From Forficula auricularia (lineage: Eukaryota; Arthropoda; Insecta; Dermaptera; Forficulidae), in assembly GCA_024734495.1 (NCBI GenBank), contig JALMQS010000089.1, forward strand, positions 7,204,420 to 7,268,419: a stretch of DNA of 64,000 nt, given 5' to 3'. Each line of letters starts with the position of its first letter. The stretch's first letter is position 1. The translations under genes were made by a program, and so were the position numbers. Positions 33,040-44,454 of the stretch are shown here, one piece after another. The notes beneath the pieces are model-generated. The model did no database searches. It was not told where the DNA came from and worked only from the letters and a program-made list of their open reading frames with translations.

Positions 33040-33660
33040 AGTAATTTTGAATTCGTCAATTTTTTACTTAATTCAAAGTTTTGGCATACAAGATTTTAAA
33101 TTATTCTAACAAAAACAAATATTTGTATTATGAATCGTAGCTAGAATTTGTAGGGAATGAGTGTGGTTCATTTTAGCTCTCAATAGGTTAAAAAATCCAC
33201 TCGTCTCATGGTCATCCTGAATAAATAAAAAGTCGACTCATTAGAAAAACTTTTTGAATAACCATTCGTAATTATATTAAATACTAATTATAAAGTCAAT
33301 ATTTGGATATGATTATATGAATGAACGACGGGCATTAAAAATTCCAATGGGAAAGAAATGTATCTTAAACATGAACAAAGTTTATTTTTGATTCAATAGA
33401 GAAGATAAAATTCTTAATTTGGCAACTCTCAACGGTAGTGTCATAACATTGATAACAAATCATTAGCAAACATTTTCTATTTTAAGCACAGCTCATACGA
33501 CTGTGTTTTTAGTTCGTTGGTCCGGAACATTTTATTTGGTTAGACCATGGGGGTTTTCAATCAAATTTTCCATTATCAACCCTTAATTATGAAATGTTCA
33601 ATAATATACGACATCTTCTTCACCTCCACATAAGGCCTAAGAATTTTGAATCAAACCACG
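33040..33660. other. No gene seen
   Basis: AT-rich, no coding or repeat signal recognised. Confidence 0.5.
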
Positions 33661-33663
33661 TAA

Positions 33664-34014
33664 GTGGCCGTCCATAAATTACGTCGGGGGAGGGGGTATC
33701 TCAGATTTGTGACAGGGGGCCCGGGGATCTTAAAAATTGTGATGTCACAAAAGTCAAATTAAAATTTTTTTTAAATTTTCAAATATATTTTTTAGATTTC
33801 ACGAAATGAATAAAAATAAAGTTAAAATATATTAAATCCCTTTAGTTGAGTTTAATTTATAAAAAAATTCTACAATTATTAAATTCTACGGTATAAAAGT
33901 GATAGTGTGACGTCACAATACAGGGGGGCTCAATGAAAATGTGACAGAATGTGACACAGGGGGAGTTGGGTCTAAGAATCTTTAAATTCGTGTGACGTAA
34001 ATTATGGACGGCCC
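33664..34014. mobile_element. MITE with GGCCGTCCATAAATTACGTC ends
   Basis: Near-perfect inverted ends of ~20 bp flanked by TAA on both sides (33661-33663, 34015-34017), consistent with a 3-bp target duplication. Internal repeated phrases gtgatgtcac and gtgacgtcac. A decayed second copy is at 42550-42895. The TWA-type target suggests PIF/Harbinger, but no transposase is present. Confidence 0.8.
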
Positions 34015-34605
34015 TAAGGTATAGGCGAGGGGTGAACCGCGATTGGAATTAGGTGTACTTGTCTTTGGAATTATGTGAAATTATTTTGGAATTCATTGGA
34101 TAATGCCCCTTTAACTATTGTCTTCTGCTTGGAAATGAAAGTGGAAGTGGAAGTAGGTGTACACAATATTAGGTCGCGGTTCACTCCTCGGGTATAGGTA
34201 TATGGTAAACCCATGTCATCCAAAAAAGAATAATAAGATTCTGTCTGGGTCCTTGAGGAATATAATAAAAACAAATAGATCTTCAAAATAGAATAATAAT
34301 ATAATTTTTAACGGCTTGATAAATGAAACAGATTATTTTATCAAAATTATTTAATCAACCACTATATCCTAAATATGGTTTAAGATAGAAAATATTTTTT
34401 TATTATTATTATAAATATTATCAAATATCTCATGATTCATAAGGTTCTATATATGTTTAGAAAAACTGCTTGACTTTCACTTAAGAAAATTATAAAATTC
34501 TAATGTAATTAAAAAAGTTATTTATTCACTGATTATTTATTTACTACCTTGGTTTAAATTTATAATAAAATATTTCTTATCGAACAAACAATTATTATAT
34601 TATTT

Positions 34606-34630
34606 AATAATAATAATAATAATAATAATA
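34606..34630. repeat. (TAA)n microsatellite
   Basis: Perfect trinucleotide run. Confidence 0.9.
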
Positions 34631-34819
34631 TCTATGTTCATATAGCGTGTATTGCTTAAAATCACCTCCTTTTTTTAGATTAGTTAAGAATTATTATAAA
34701 TCTTATGCATCTTTAAAGAAGAGGTGACGAATGGATTGCCTATATTCAGGCATATGGTGCGTACAAGGCTAGAATTTTTAACTAAATCTGACATATTCGG
34801 TCTATAGGGTTCCATACCA

Positions 34820-35612
34820 TCTATATATATAAAATTAAGGTTTTGTCTGTACATTGCTCCAAATCACGCCAAATTTTGGTTGCACACGTTTCAAGCAAAG
34901 TTATGAACGAAAACACCCTCACCAAAATGCATGTCTGTCTGTATGTCTGTCTGTATGTATGTCTGTTTCAGTGGTGTCCGAAAAGTTGCTCACGATTCAC
35001 GTAAAAACGGCTGAAGGGATTATTATGAAATTTCATATTTACATCAGATGTCTTCTAACTTACGTTTTTAGCTATATAACGTTTTGATATTTTGACTCCA
35101 GAAGGAGGTTTGGGGGGGCGTACGAATGAAAATTATCAAATAACTCCTAAACTATTAACCCTACAGCAAATTTTATGATAAACAAAGTTGTAGGGGCTGT
35201 GATTTCTGACAACTTTTGTTTAAAAAAATTTCCCCTAAAAACCACCCAAAAAGGGGGAGGGTGAAAAAATGTAAATTCTTACCCTTGGAACAAACTCATC
35301 CAAATTTTGTATACATAATCTCTGGGCCTCTAGAGAGCTAGAAATGCAAAAACTAACCACCCAAAATGGGGGGAGGGTCAAAAAATGAAAATTCTTTCTC
35401 TTGGGCCAAACTCAACCAAATTTTGTATACATAATCTGTGGGTCACTAGAAGGCTAGAAATGCAAAAACTGGGTGCGGATGGTAGGTGCGGGGGTGGAAT
35501 GGGGGTGGAATGGGGGTGGGGTGAGGAGTGAGGCGGAGTAGGGTGGGGGTGCAGGGGTGGTGTGGGGCCCCTGGCTAGCAAGAGGGCCGCCGAAGGCCGG
35601 CCTTGCAGCTAG
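34820..35612 (+). mobile_element. Helitron A (nonautonomous)
   Basis: Starts TCTATATATATAAAATTAAG after A and ends with hairpin GGGCCGCCGAAGGCCGGCC, TTGCAG and CTAG before T. Length 793 bp. It contains two copies of the ~117-bp module with ccaaattttgtatacataat and a G-rich tract near 35470-35560. Copy B (minus strand) is at 40559-41648. Confidence 0.88.
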
Positions 35613-35639
35613 TATACTATATATATTTCAAAATATGTG

Positions 35640-36095
35640 AGATATCAAATGGTTTATCTTATTTGTCGTTAATAAGGAGAGAATAGACGAATTTATATTT
35701 GGGTTCTATAATTTTATGTTCATTGTTTTGGAAATCCTATTAGGTACAAAAATTGGTACTTTAACGCCTCCTAAATCGTAATTTTAAAAATTTTAGTTCA
35801 CTTCTTTAGAGATCTTTACAAGGAAACCTAACCCTGCATGATAAAAAACAATTTTTTATTATTGACTTGACAAAAAATCTGACTTTCAACAAATTAATCA
35901 TCTGATTAAAATTTCAATACGATTTCTGAATTCAGAGAAATTGAATAGGTACATATAACATAAGCATTTCAAGTTTGGTTCTTATTTAGTTTACGAGCTA
36001 CAATGCTTAGACATGCGGGCATACATATATACAGACCGATCGTATTGACATTAATAGGGTACCTTTTTATGTTTGGACGGAACCCTAATAAAGAA
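35640..36095 (+). repeat. Repeat R2 copy
   Basis: Starts ttatcttatttgtcgttaat and ends ttaatagggtacctttttat / ggacggaaccctaat. Confidence 0.65.
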
Positions 36096-36274
36096 TTGAA
36101 GAAGTTTTAATTGAAATATAATAATAATTAAAAAAATAAAATACTGTCTTTCCTAACACATTAAATGGAAATGTTTTTAATTATTCTAAGTGAAAATAGC
36201 TATCTGTATAACCTTGAAAAATGTTTATAAATAATATGGCATAAATAGTTTGTAATTTTATGATAAAATTAAGA

Positions 36275-36745
36275 TATCATGTTCAGGGCCGTTTTTAAGG
36301 TTCCATACAAAAGTGAAACCGAAATATATTTTATCAGTGTCGTTGCAATATCTGCCTCTCCGCCTGTCATTGCAAAGCAATTAGTTTCTTGAAATTTACC
36401 AATCATATGTAATTTATTTTTCCATAAATATGTATAAATCATTATTTTGTGGGAGGTCGAATTTTCGTGGGGGTTGAAACAAAAAAAAATATGATGGGGT
36501 GTGAAATAACCCGGTAACGATCTCATTAAGCAGAATTAGGCTAAATTTATTTATTCTTAATTCACATTAAAATGACGGGGTACTCATTTTTCGGCAATTT
36601 TAGTACCTAATGAGAACTTCAATCCGCTTGTCTAAAAATTATACACAATTTTTATAAATAAGTTTATTCTCTCAGTGTCAATGACAGATGAGAACGATTT
36701 AGATATCTCAAATATTTTTCAAGATGTAATTATTTTTCCAAAATA
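36275..36745 (-). repeat. Repeat R2 copy, inverse
   Basis: Reads ttaaggttccatacaaaagt at its left end and tctctcagtgtcaatgacag near its right, the inverse of the 35640 copy. The two copies are ~180 bp apart and point toward each other. Confidence 0.6.
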
Positions 36746-36920
36746 AACAAAAAATGTATTAATTTTTTTAATTTAGTGTTTGGAGTTTCTACAGAATCAT
36801 TATATTCTTTTTTACTTAAGGAAAGTGGCGTAGGTTTTAGTTGAAACATGATATTAATTAATAAAGTAAAGGGTGTGTAGTTTCACAGTGAATGAAATAA
36901 AACTCAAAGAGGTTTATACA

Positions 36921-36964
36921 AACTCAATATATTTCGGATTATTAGTCCATCATCATGAGTTTAC
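36921..36964 (-). ncRNA. Hammerhead-like motif, left arm
   Basis: Minus strand: AUGAUGA in place of CUGAUGA, extra U, helix II GGA/UCC, then GAAAUAUAUU and GAG. GAAA is intact here while the core C is lost; the right-arm copy shows the opposite. Confidence 0.4.
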
Positions 36965-37013
36965 ATGTCACAACTAATAATATTTGAACATGTGATCACA
37001 TAAAAAAAATAAA

Positions 37014-37326
37014 ACCGACTTCAAAATAAAAGGTATAAAATAATTATCTTATTTAGTTACAACTAAACGACGAAATATTAACATTAAATTACTTTTTGAA
37101 GTCGGTGCCAAACAAACTATATAAGCGAGCGTACTAGATCCGTCGAGTGCGATTCATAAAATGTATGTTTGGCACTGACTTCAAAAAGTGATTTCATGTT
37201 AATTTTTCGTCGTTTAGTTGTAACTAAATAATGTAATTATTTTATACCTTTTAGTGTATTTTATTTTATTTTTAAGTTATTATAATTTTATTTTTTCCAT
37301 TTAATTTTTATTTTGAAGTCGGTTTT
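37014..37326. mobile_element. Palindromic MITE with ACCGACTTCAAAA ends
   Basis: Ends aaaaccgacttcaaaataaa and ttttattttgaagtcggttt; inner arms ttagttacaactaaacgacg and cgtcgtttagttgtaactaa, with gaagtcggtgccaaac near the centre. No coding region. It is nested inside the larger element. Confidence 0.8.
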
Positions 37327-37719
37327 ATTTATTTTTTTTAAATTATTTTTATTTTTCTCTTTTTAGTGATGTTATTAATAGTGACTCAATATAATACCTT
37401 GCATGCATCTCGTAAGAGAAAGCGTCGGGCGAATGAATCAGAAAATGATAATAAAATTCAATTCATAAATATAGAAATTATCTCGAAACGTTTGCGGGTT
37501 TTAAATGAATGTTTAAAAAAAAAAATTTTTAGATGTTATATTTTGTGATCACATGTTCAAATATTATTAATTTTACTTAGAGAAAGTGGTGTAGGTTTTA
37601 GGTGAAACATGATATTAGTTAATAGAGTAAAGGGTGTGTAGTTTCACAGTGAATTGTATTCACTGTGAAACTACACACTCTTTACTCTATTAACCCAAAT
37701 ATTATTAGTTGTAACCTGT

Positions 37720-37762
37720 AAACTCCTGATGATGGACTAATAATCCGGAATATATTGAGATT
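37720..37762 (+). ncRNA. Hammerhead-like motif, right arm
   Basis: Core CUGAUGA is perfect; extra U; helix II GGA-CUAAUAA-UCC; GAAA mutated to GGAA; then UAUAUU and GAG. Flanks ACUC and GAGA allow a helix I. Combining the two arms suggests an ancestor with all core residues. Confidence 0.45.
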
Positions 37763-37830
37763 GTATAAACCTCTTTGAGTTTCATTTCATTCACTGTGAA
37801 ACTACACACCCTTTACTTTATTAATCGTTA

Positions 37831-37856
37831 TATCTATCTATCTATCTATCTATCTA
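37831..37856. repeat. (ATCT)n microsatellite
   Basis: Tetranucleotide run immediately before and overlapping the start of Helitron C. Confidence 0.85.
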
Positions 37857-38162
37857 TATATATAAAATAGAAAAGTATGTGGATATATATGTATGTGGAA
37901 ACGATCTGATTGGCCAGTGCATAGCCAATGCCAAAGCGTTAAATTATTAGAACGATTCTGATTGGTCAGATATTGATCGTGCTTAGGCAATGTGTTAAAT
38001 AAATCTTTCCTTATTCTTCCTTATTTTTGAATCAATTTCATTCAGCACATTCTTTCGATACTTACAGTAAGATTTTAAATTTCAATTATTAAATTGGTAT
38101 GAACGAGACGCTCCCCGCCAGGGGTCAGGTGACGCCGGGCCGAAGGCCCGGTCGTCAGCTAG
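37853..38162 (+). mobile_element. Helitron C (310 bp)
   Basis: Starts TCTATATATATAAAATAG; ends with perfect hairpin CCGGGCC-GAA-GGCCCGG (38135-38151), then TCGTCAG and CTAG before T. Nonautonomous. Confidence 0.85.
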
Positions 38163-38164
38163 TT

Positions 38165-39725
38165 CCTTATATTATAGTTAATACATAAGCTTTCACTGTT
38201 AGCTATTTAATAACTAGCCTCCTGCCTCCCATATGTTGATTCATTGTAAGCTGATAGCATACTCGCTATAGAAGATGTCTTATTCAGCTCTTATTGATTT
38301 TTAAAATGCCTAGAAAATATTTTAGGATTTTTGAAGAAATCTAAAGCGAGCGTGCTAACAGAGAACTTTTAATTTTAATAAATTTTATAAATACATTTTA
38401 TAAATATTTCAAAAACTTTTAATTTTCTCGAATAAATACAGACGTATTAAAGTCCAATTATAAAACACCATATATACAAAAAAATATTTTTAAATCAAGT
38501 TTTTTTATGCTAATTAAATTATTGAAGGTTTACTTAGACGTCATACTTTTATAGCCTTCACGAGTATTAGAACTAATGCCACCTAAACGGTTTTTTCAGT
38601 AGACTAATTTCAACTCTCAAAGGGTCATTACTGTTTATATATAAAAATACCAAGTTGTAATAAATGGAATACGTATGTATCAGTTCTTTATCTTGATGGT
38701 TTAAAGAATTTCGCGTTCAAATTCAATAATCCGGCTGCATTATAAGGATTTAAATAGATTTAAATTTACTCTAAATCATTGACCTAATTTTCGTGTATTT
38801 AAGAAAAAATTAGAAATTAATTTATATATCATCACCATAGAGTAAAGGCTAAAATCAGTCAGCGCTAGACACGCTCGTCATCCATGAATAACAAACATTC
38901 TTATAGGGAGAAAAGTTGTTACCCACCAATAACTGTTTGCTACTAGATGTCAGGGAGATTAATTTGCATTGATATATTAATTCAAGATTTCTTTATTAAA
39001 TGTCACCTCTATCGTGATTTTCTCCAATTAAGCCCTGACCCAACATTTTGCAAACTCTTTCACTTCTCCAAATGTCTCACATTCCATATCATGTATTTAT
39101 TCTTTCATTATAAGAGAACATTTTATTTTATTTATGCACCCAAAACAGGTTAATTCAACGTTTGGAAAGTTTTTTCATACATGTAAATTTTGGATATCTA
39201 AAAATTAGTCACCCCACATGAGATCAAATATTTTATATCTGTAGAAATGTTCAAAATCGTTTAGAAGTATATATAGATATATTTAAGTTTAAAAATAATT
39301 ACATAAATTATTTAATCCTGGTAAAACTTTATCCAATTATTAAATGATATTTATCTACTATAATTATAAGGTTTTAATTAGAAATGATTATGGGATTAAG
39401 AATAATTCATAAGAATGATTATCTATGGCTTTCATTATACTAGTAATATTATTATTAAACATCGATCAAAATGAAATATAAATGAACAGTGACGTGTCCT
39501 TTAAGAAACACATGTACCTTTTGGTTTCATTCATTGGTGTCTTTAAATTTGATGACCAAGCGATTTTTCACATGCATCCAAGAGAAAGTGTTTTTTTCTC
39601 TCTCTTTTTGATAGTTTATTATTATTATTATTAATTAAATTAATTAAGACAACAGAATTTTACAATGAAGTTGTGTCTAACTCGAGTGCAATTTTCTATA
39701 AAATATAGTACTTACAAATCAGAAT
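38165..39725. other. No gene seen
   Basis: AT-rich. A segment near 39020-39095 faintly resembles the LINE tail at 3405-3490 (tctccaaatgtctcacattc). Nothing else recognised. Confidence 0.4.
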
Positions 39726-39729
39726 GATT

Positions 39730-39805
39730 TCATCTCTAGGGTTAAGCCAACTACCTGGATAGCACTTGGGTTCGAATTCCGAGGGCTATGACCTCGTTGA
39801 GAACC
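39730..39805 (+). mobile_element. SINE-like fragment
   Basis: Contains a perfect pol III B box, GGTTCGAATTCC, downstream of a plausible A-box region. The context resembles the SINE-like copies near 15.2-16.1 kb. Not a folded tRNA. Confidence 0.45.
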
Positions 39806-39839
39806 ACTGAAATAGGCCTGGGCAGCCGGCTGGACAGCT

Positions 39840-40150
39840 CTGTTTTAAAGGGAATTAAATTTAAGAAAATTTAATTTAATTCTATTAAAGGAGATTTTTA
39901 AAGGGAAACTTCACATTCTATGATGAAAAAATATGTTTTTAATTTTGACCCCATAAAAAATTCTTCCCTCGATAAATAATGATTCAATTATTTAAATACA
40001 ATTTTTGATTCCGCGGGGAAAATTAATACATATAACTTGTGAATTTCAAGTTTGTATCACGTTTAGTTTAATAATTGCTTTGACGGAAAAAAGACATTGT
40101 ATCGACTGATCTAAATAGGGTCCCATTTTACTTTCATACGGAGAACTAAA
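39840..40150 (+). repeat. Repeat R2 copy, partial
   Basis: Starts within the family at ttttaaagggaattaaattt and ends near ctaaatagggtcccatttta and acggagaactaaaaac. Confidence 0.55.
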
Positions 40151-40558
40151 AACGCATTCGTCAATCCGTTTATCCCAATGATTTCTAGAGATTGAATATT
40201 TCTTTCTCTGTCATACAATTTTGAATGCTTTAAAATCTGGACCTCAGAAATCTTACCCAATATATAAATACTCCATTTCTTCTTTTTAGAGTACTTAACT
40301 TAATTTTAAGTGCACCTTCTGTGTCACGGTGTCTGTCTGTCTGTAAGCCGCTTAAGAATGTGTAAATGTGTACCGCCCCCCTTTAACTTTGTAACCCTTT
40401 AATTAAAACAGCTCTAAAAAAAGGGATCCAAAATCGAGTACTTGCGTTATAAATTATTATGGTTGCTTTAAAATAATTAATTTGGATGGAAGATGAATAA
40501 GGTAGCCAAGTCCGAACCTGGCTCACGAACCTATATAAATCTTAGCTTTATATGTTAA

Positions 40559-41648
40559 CTAGCTGCAAGGCCCGCCTTCGGCGGCCCTCTTGCTAGCCAA
40601 GGGGCACGCCTCCTGGACCCCCAACCCACGAATCGCACCCTCACACTACACTCCCCCCGACCCATCCAGCACCCCTACCCCCGCACCATGAACCCGTGCC
40701 CAACCCCCGCCCCCATACCACAGAACCCAAACCTCACCCCCCACTCCAACCCACCACACTCCCCGAAACCCACCCAGCACCCCCAACCCCGTCCCCACAC
40801 CACCACCCCAACCCTCACCCCACCCACCTCGGGCCCCCAACCCACGAACCCCAACCTCACCCCACACTCCAACCCACCACACTCCACGAAACCCACCCAG
40901 CACCCCAACCCCCGCCCCCACACCACCACTTCAACACTCTAACCTGCACCCCCCACCTCGGACCCCCACCCCGTACCACCCCACTACGCCACTGGACCCT
41001 CACCTGAACCCCCCATCCACCAACCTTGCACCACCCCCGTGCCCCCCCTACTCCGCCATACTCCCTCACTCCACCGCCATTCCACTCCGCGCATCCCATG
41101 CCCTAACCCACCCCCACTCCACCCCCGCACCCAGTTTTTGCATTTCTAGCCTTCTAGAGTCCCACAGATTATGTATACAAAATTTGGTTGAGTTTGCTCC
41201 AGAATTTATATATTTTTCTCCTTCCCCCCTTTTTGGGTGGTTTTTGGGGGGAATTTTTTTAAACAAAATTTGTCAGAAATCACATCCCCTACAACTTTGC
41301 TCATTATAAAATTTCCCGTAGAGTTAATAGTTTAAGAGTTATTTGATAATTTTCATTCGTGCACCCCCCCAAACCCCCTTTTGGGGTCAAAATATCAAAA
41401 CGTTATATAGCTAAAAACGTAAGTTAGAAGACCTCTGATACAAATATGAAATTTCATAATAATCCCTTCAGCCGTTTTGACGTGAATCGTGAGCAACTTT
41501 TCGCGGAAACCACTGAAACAGACAGACATACAGACAGGAATTTTGTTGAGGGTGTTTTCGTTCATAACTTTGCTTGAAACGTGTGCAACCAAAATTTGGC
41601 GTGATTTGGACCAATGTACAGACAAAACCTTAATTTTATATATATAGA
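40559..41648 (-). mobile_element. Helitron B with C-rich insert
   Basis: The minus-strand start TCTATATATATAAAATTAAG is identical to Helitron A; the 3' end has hairpin GGGCCGCC-GAA-GGCGGGCC, TTGCAG and CTAG before T. Length 1090 bp. The 40600-41130 part is extremely C-rich on the plus strand with ~120-bp internal repeats, which creates several overlapping open frames without biological meaning. Confidence 0.88.
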
Positions 41649-41649
41649 T

Positions 41650-42545
41650 GATGTAAGCGTTTATTTTGCAAAATAATACTTATTAAAGCTAATTAAATTT
41701 TCTATTATAAATATTAATAAAGATATTAATCTTGTTTTGGATGATTAATTAACTATTATCTATTTACTTAAATATGTCCAATTTTGAAAAATAATTGAAT
41801 TCAAGGTTAAATACATAATTATGTAATGATAATGTAAATAAATATGGTAATTAATTTTGGTAACAGGCCACAAATTAAACTTAGAAGTAAATCTTTTAAT
41901 TAATCAGTACATTTTATTTTATGGCATTATTGAAAAAAAAACTCTAATTAGCTAAGTTGTTTTTCAATCAGGTGGAAATTTTATGGTTTCATTTACAAAC
42001 TTGAGTCTAAATAGGCTTGAAAAATTATGAAATGCCAATCACCGTGAAAAATCAATGTGGATTTTAGAAAAAGTAAAGGAAAGCGAACTCTATGATAATT
42101 TAAAATTCATCCCTTATTAACGTATTCTGTTATTAAAAAAAAAAATACTTTCCCCCGGAATATTTAGATTTTTTACAAGAATATTCTTAATAAAGATTAC
42201 TGAATTTAGGCCAGCTTGGCTACCTCGAATAAAACTTTAATGGAGGTCAACTTAGACTTAGAATTATTTAGTTTATACCTAGGAACAAATTGCTAGGCTA
42301 GATATTTTTGTCTTCTAGTTAAATCAGTTATCATGCAAATATGGGTGTTTTTCTTTATTTAAAATCCTTGGTCTTTTAGCCATCAGTAGAGTTAATACTT
42401 AAAATTAGAGTCAATAATGGGAAAAATTAAGGCACCTAATTTAATTTGTCCGGTCCTTGTGAGTCGAAATAGTTGACATATTTTATTTTAGCTCTAGCTT
42501 TAGACACGCATATCTGACAGTATGGTAGTTTGGCCAGAAAAACAT
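41650..42545. other. No gene seen
   Basis: AT-rich, no coding or repeat structure recognised. Confidence 0.45.
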
Positions 42546-42549
42546 ACCT

Positions 42550-42895
42550 AAGGAGTCTTTCATAAATTAAGTCATACAGTAAGGGAGGATGGGTCAGATT
42601 TGTGACAAAATGTAACAGGGGGCCCGGGGATCTTGAAAAGTGTGATGTCACAAAACTCAAATTAAAAAATTAAAAAAATTTTCAAATATATTTTTTAGAT
42701 TTCAGGTTATTATTATTCCAACCTGAAAAAGTTGGTAAAACAAATCTAGATCTTCTACAATTATTAAATTATAGGGTATAAAAGTGATACTGTGACGTCA
42801 CAATATCTACAAGGGGCTCAATGAAAATGTGACACGGGAGGAGAGGGGTCTAAAAATCTTGAAATTCGTATGACGTAATGTAATCCCCCTAATGT
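42550..42895. mobile_element. Decayed second copy of the 33.7-kb MITE
   Basis: Shares ggtcagatttgtgacaa, cagggggcccggggatcttg, gtgatgtcacaaaa and gtgacgtcacaat with 33664-34014. The ends are degraded (tcataaattaagtc; atgacgtaatgtaat). Confidence 0.75.
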
Positions 42896-43130
42896 AATCT
42901 GACAGTAGAAGAAGCTCACTGATAGAACAATCGATTTTAGTTAGATAACCAAAATAGTCAATTGATTATCATGGTTTTTTTTGTTGAATAAATTTGAATC
43001 CAAGTTTGGCAAACATAAGTTAAAAGATTTCACTTAAGAAAAACTAAATTTTGAACTTGATAAGAAGAGTGTATATATTAGACAAGATTTGTTAGAATGA
43101 AAATAAAAAGCTGCATATAAATGAAGGAAG

Positions 43131-43214
43131 ATGACCAGACTACAAATTTGTGATTCGTCCTACGAATCGCTGGAGAAGGCCATCAACGTCATAGTGAAAG
43201 ATATCCTAGAGTAA
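43131..43214 (+). CDS. Unrecognised 27-codon frame
   Basis: ATG to TAA encoding MTRLQICDSSYESLEKAINV then IVKDILE. Codon composition is less AT-rich than the surroundings and a donor-like AGA|gtaagg lies just before the stop, so it could be an exon edge or the remnant of an element ORF. No similarity recognised; may be chance. Confidence 0.15.
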   Translation: MTRLQICDSSYESLEKAINVIVKDILE

Positions 43215-43639
43215 GGCAAGTCAATAAGTATTAAAATGAATCACCAGTTCAGGAAGATATTGGCCAGAAGAAATAGATTTAAATTTAATCCAAGGTTAAT
43301 TGAAATTGTTTTATATAATACAAATAAATTGAAAAACAAATTTATTTACTTCGAAAGATAAATAAAATACTTAACAGTTGATTTAAGATTCTGCATAAGT
43401 GTTTTTAATGATGCGGATGCAAGTGAACTTTAAGTATATTCAAGAGTTAGATATGTAGAAAAAATATATTTATGATTCAACTTTTCTTCACTCCAGTGAG
43501 AAATTATTTATTATAATTTAGTCAAATTTTGAGTAGTAAATTTACCATTAGACGAGTTATTCGTCAACTATGGAAGTAGATGAAAATGTTTTAAGTACTG
43601 TAAGAAAAAAATTATTTTAAAATTGTGTGTAACTATGTA

Positions 43640-43700
43640 TAAAAATTGTCTGTAAGTCTGATGATGACAACGATGTCGAAACGTATGTCAATGACAGAAA
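43640..43700 (+). ncRNA. Hammerhead-like motif before a poly-A tail
   Basis: Core CUGAUGA at 43658, extra U, helix II GACA-ACGA-UGUC, GAAAC, GUAU loop, then GUC at 43687-43689. A15.1-U16.1 and C-G form helix III. Flanks CUGUAAGU and AAUGACAG pair at six of eight positions as helix I. It is followed at 43706 by a ~17-nt poly-A, so it sits at the 3' end of a retroposed sequence. Confidence 0.5.
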
Positions 43701-44138
43701 AGAAAATAAAAAAAAAAAAAAAAAAGATTGATATTTATATCATGTAAAATTGATTATCCCCACCTATATATGGGGCATTCCATGCGAAATCGACCAGTTT
43801 TGACCCGACCCCTTTCGATTTGGCTGAAAAATAATTTTTCAAAAATGTCACACTTCAAAAAATCAATGATTTTTTCAGAAAAACTGAAAAATGTTATTGA
43901 ATATGTAGTTGAATATTTTTTTTGTATTTTTTCTGAAAAGCACGTTTAAAAAAACAAAAAACAAAAAAAACGTCCCGATTAGTTAATTTTTGAAATAGTT
44001 ATGAGCGTATGAAAGAAAAAACACCATTTTTTGAAAAAAAAAAATAATAACTTTATTTCGGTTGAGTAGAAAAATTTGAAAAAATTCTGAAATTTGATAG
44101 AGTTTTTCTTTAGGAGACGGACTGGTTGGTATAAATAT

Positions 44139-44290
44139 ACAATTGGATGTTGATGAAGGCACCGTTACCCTGAAGAAGGAGAGAGTAAATCTCCGAAACG
44201 TCGGTTATCGAATAAACGTAAAATAGTAAAAGTGAAATAGTCTTATTTTTTTACAACCACCTTGGACTGCCTTCATCAACATCCAATTGT
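44139..44290 (+). mobile_element. ~152-bp TIR element carrying a hammerhead-like motif, nested
   Basis: Ends ACAATTGGATGTTGATGAAG and, inverted, the same sequence followed by GCA. Internal order matches the right arm of the 16.5-kb element: CCCTGAAGAAGGAG motif, AATAAA-like stretch, T-run, then accaccttggactgccttc. Confidence 0.7.
44163..44213 (+). ncRNA. Hammerhead-like motif
   Basis: Core CUGAAGA at 44170, one extra A, helix II GGAGA/UCUCC, GAAAC, GUC. Flanks GUUACC and GGUUAU form helix I. Same ACGU arrangement as at 16852, so helix III would need a second molecule. Confidence 0.45.
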
Positions 44291-44454
44291 ATTCTGAAAT
44301 TTGTTTTCGATAGGGTAGAAAAAGATAAAAAAGTTTCAGCCAAATTGAAAGGGATCGGGGTCAAAAGTGGTCGATTTGACATGGAATGTCCCATATATAT
44401 CATAGAGAAATTTACAACTCAAAATTTTGACTGTATTATATTTATGATTTTTGA

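Larger units (their letters stand above)
36852..37826. mobile_element. Composite inverted-repeat element with a hammerhead-like motif in each outer arm
   Basis: Outer arms begin taaagtaaagggtgtgtagt and end in its inverse (actacacaccctttacttta). Each arm holds ctcaaagaggttta and one hammerhead-like motif, pointing away from the centre as inverse copies. A second, shorter foldback of the same end lies at 37600-37695, and another at 52165-52330. The centre carries a separate palindromic MITE. Confidence 0.7.
43772..44392. mobile_element. TIR element with GGGGCATTCCATG ends
   Basis: Left end GGGGCATTCCATGCGAAATC and inverted right end GGGACATTCCATGTCAAATC, continuing as GACCASTTTTGACCC and TTTGGCTGAAA for ~55 bp. 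Flanked by TATATAT-like sequence. A smaller element is nested at 44139-44290. Confidence 0.8.

Noticed and set aside
40646..41099. Several overlapping open frames of 80-103 codons on both strands
   Set aside because: They arise from the C-rich low-complexity tract inside Helitron B; proline/glycine-rich nonsense with no domain.
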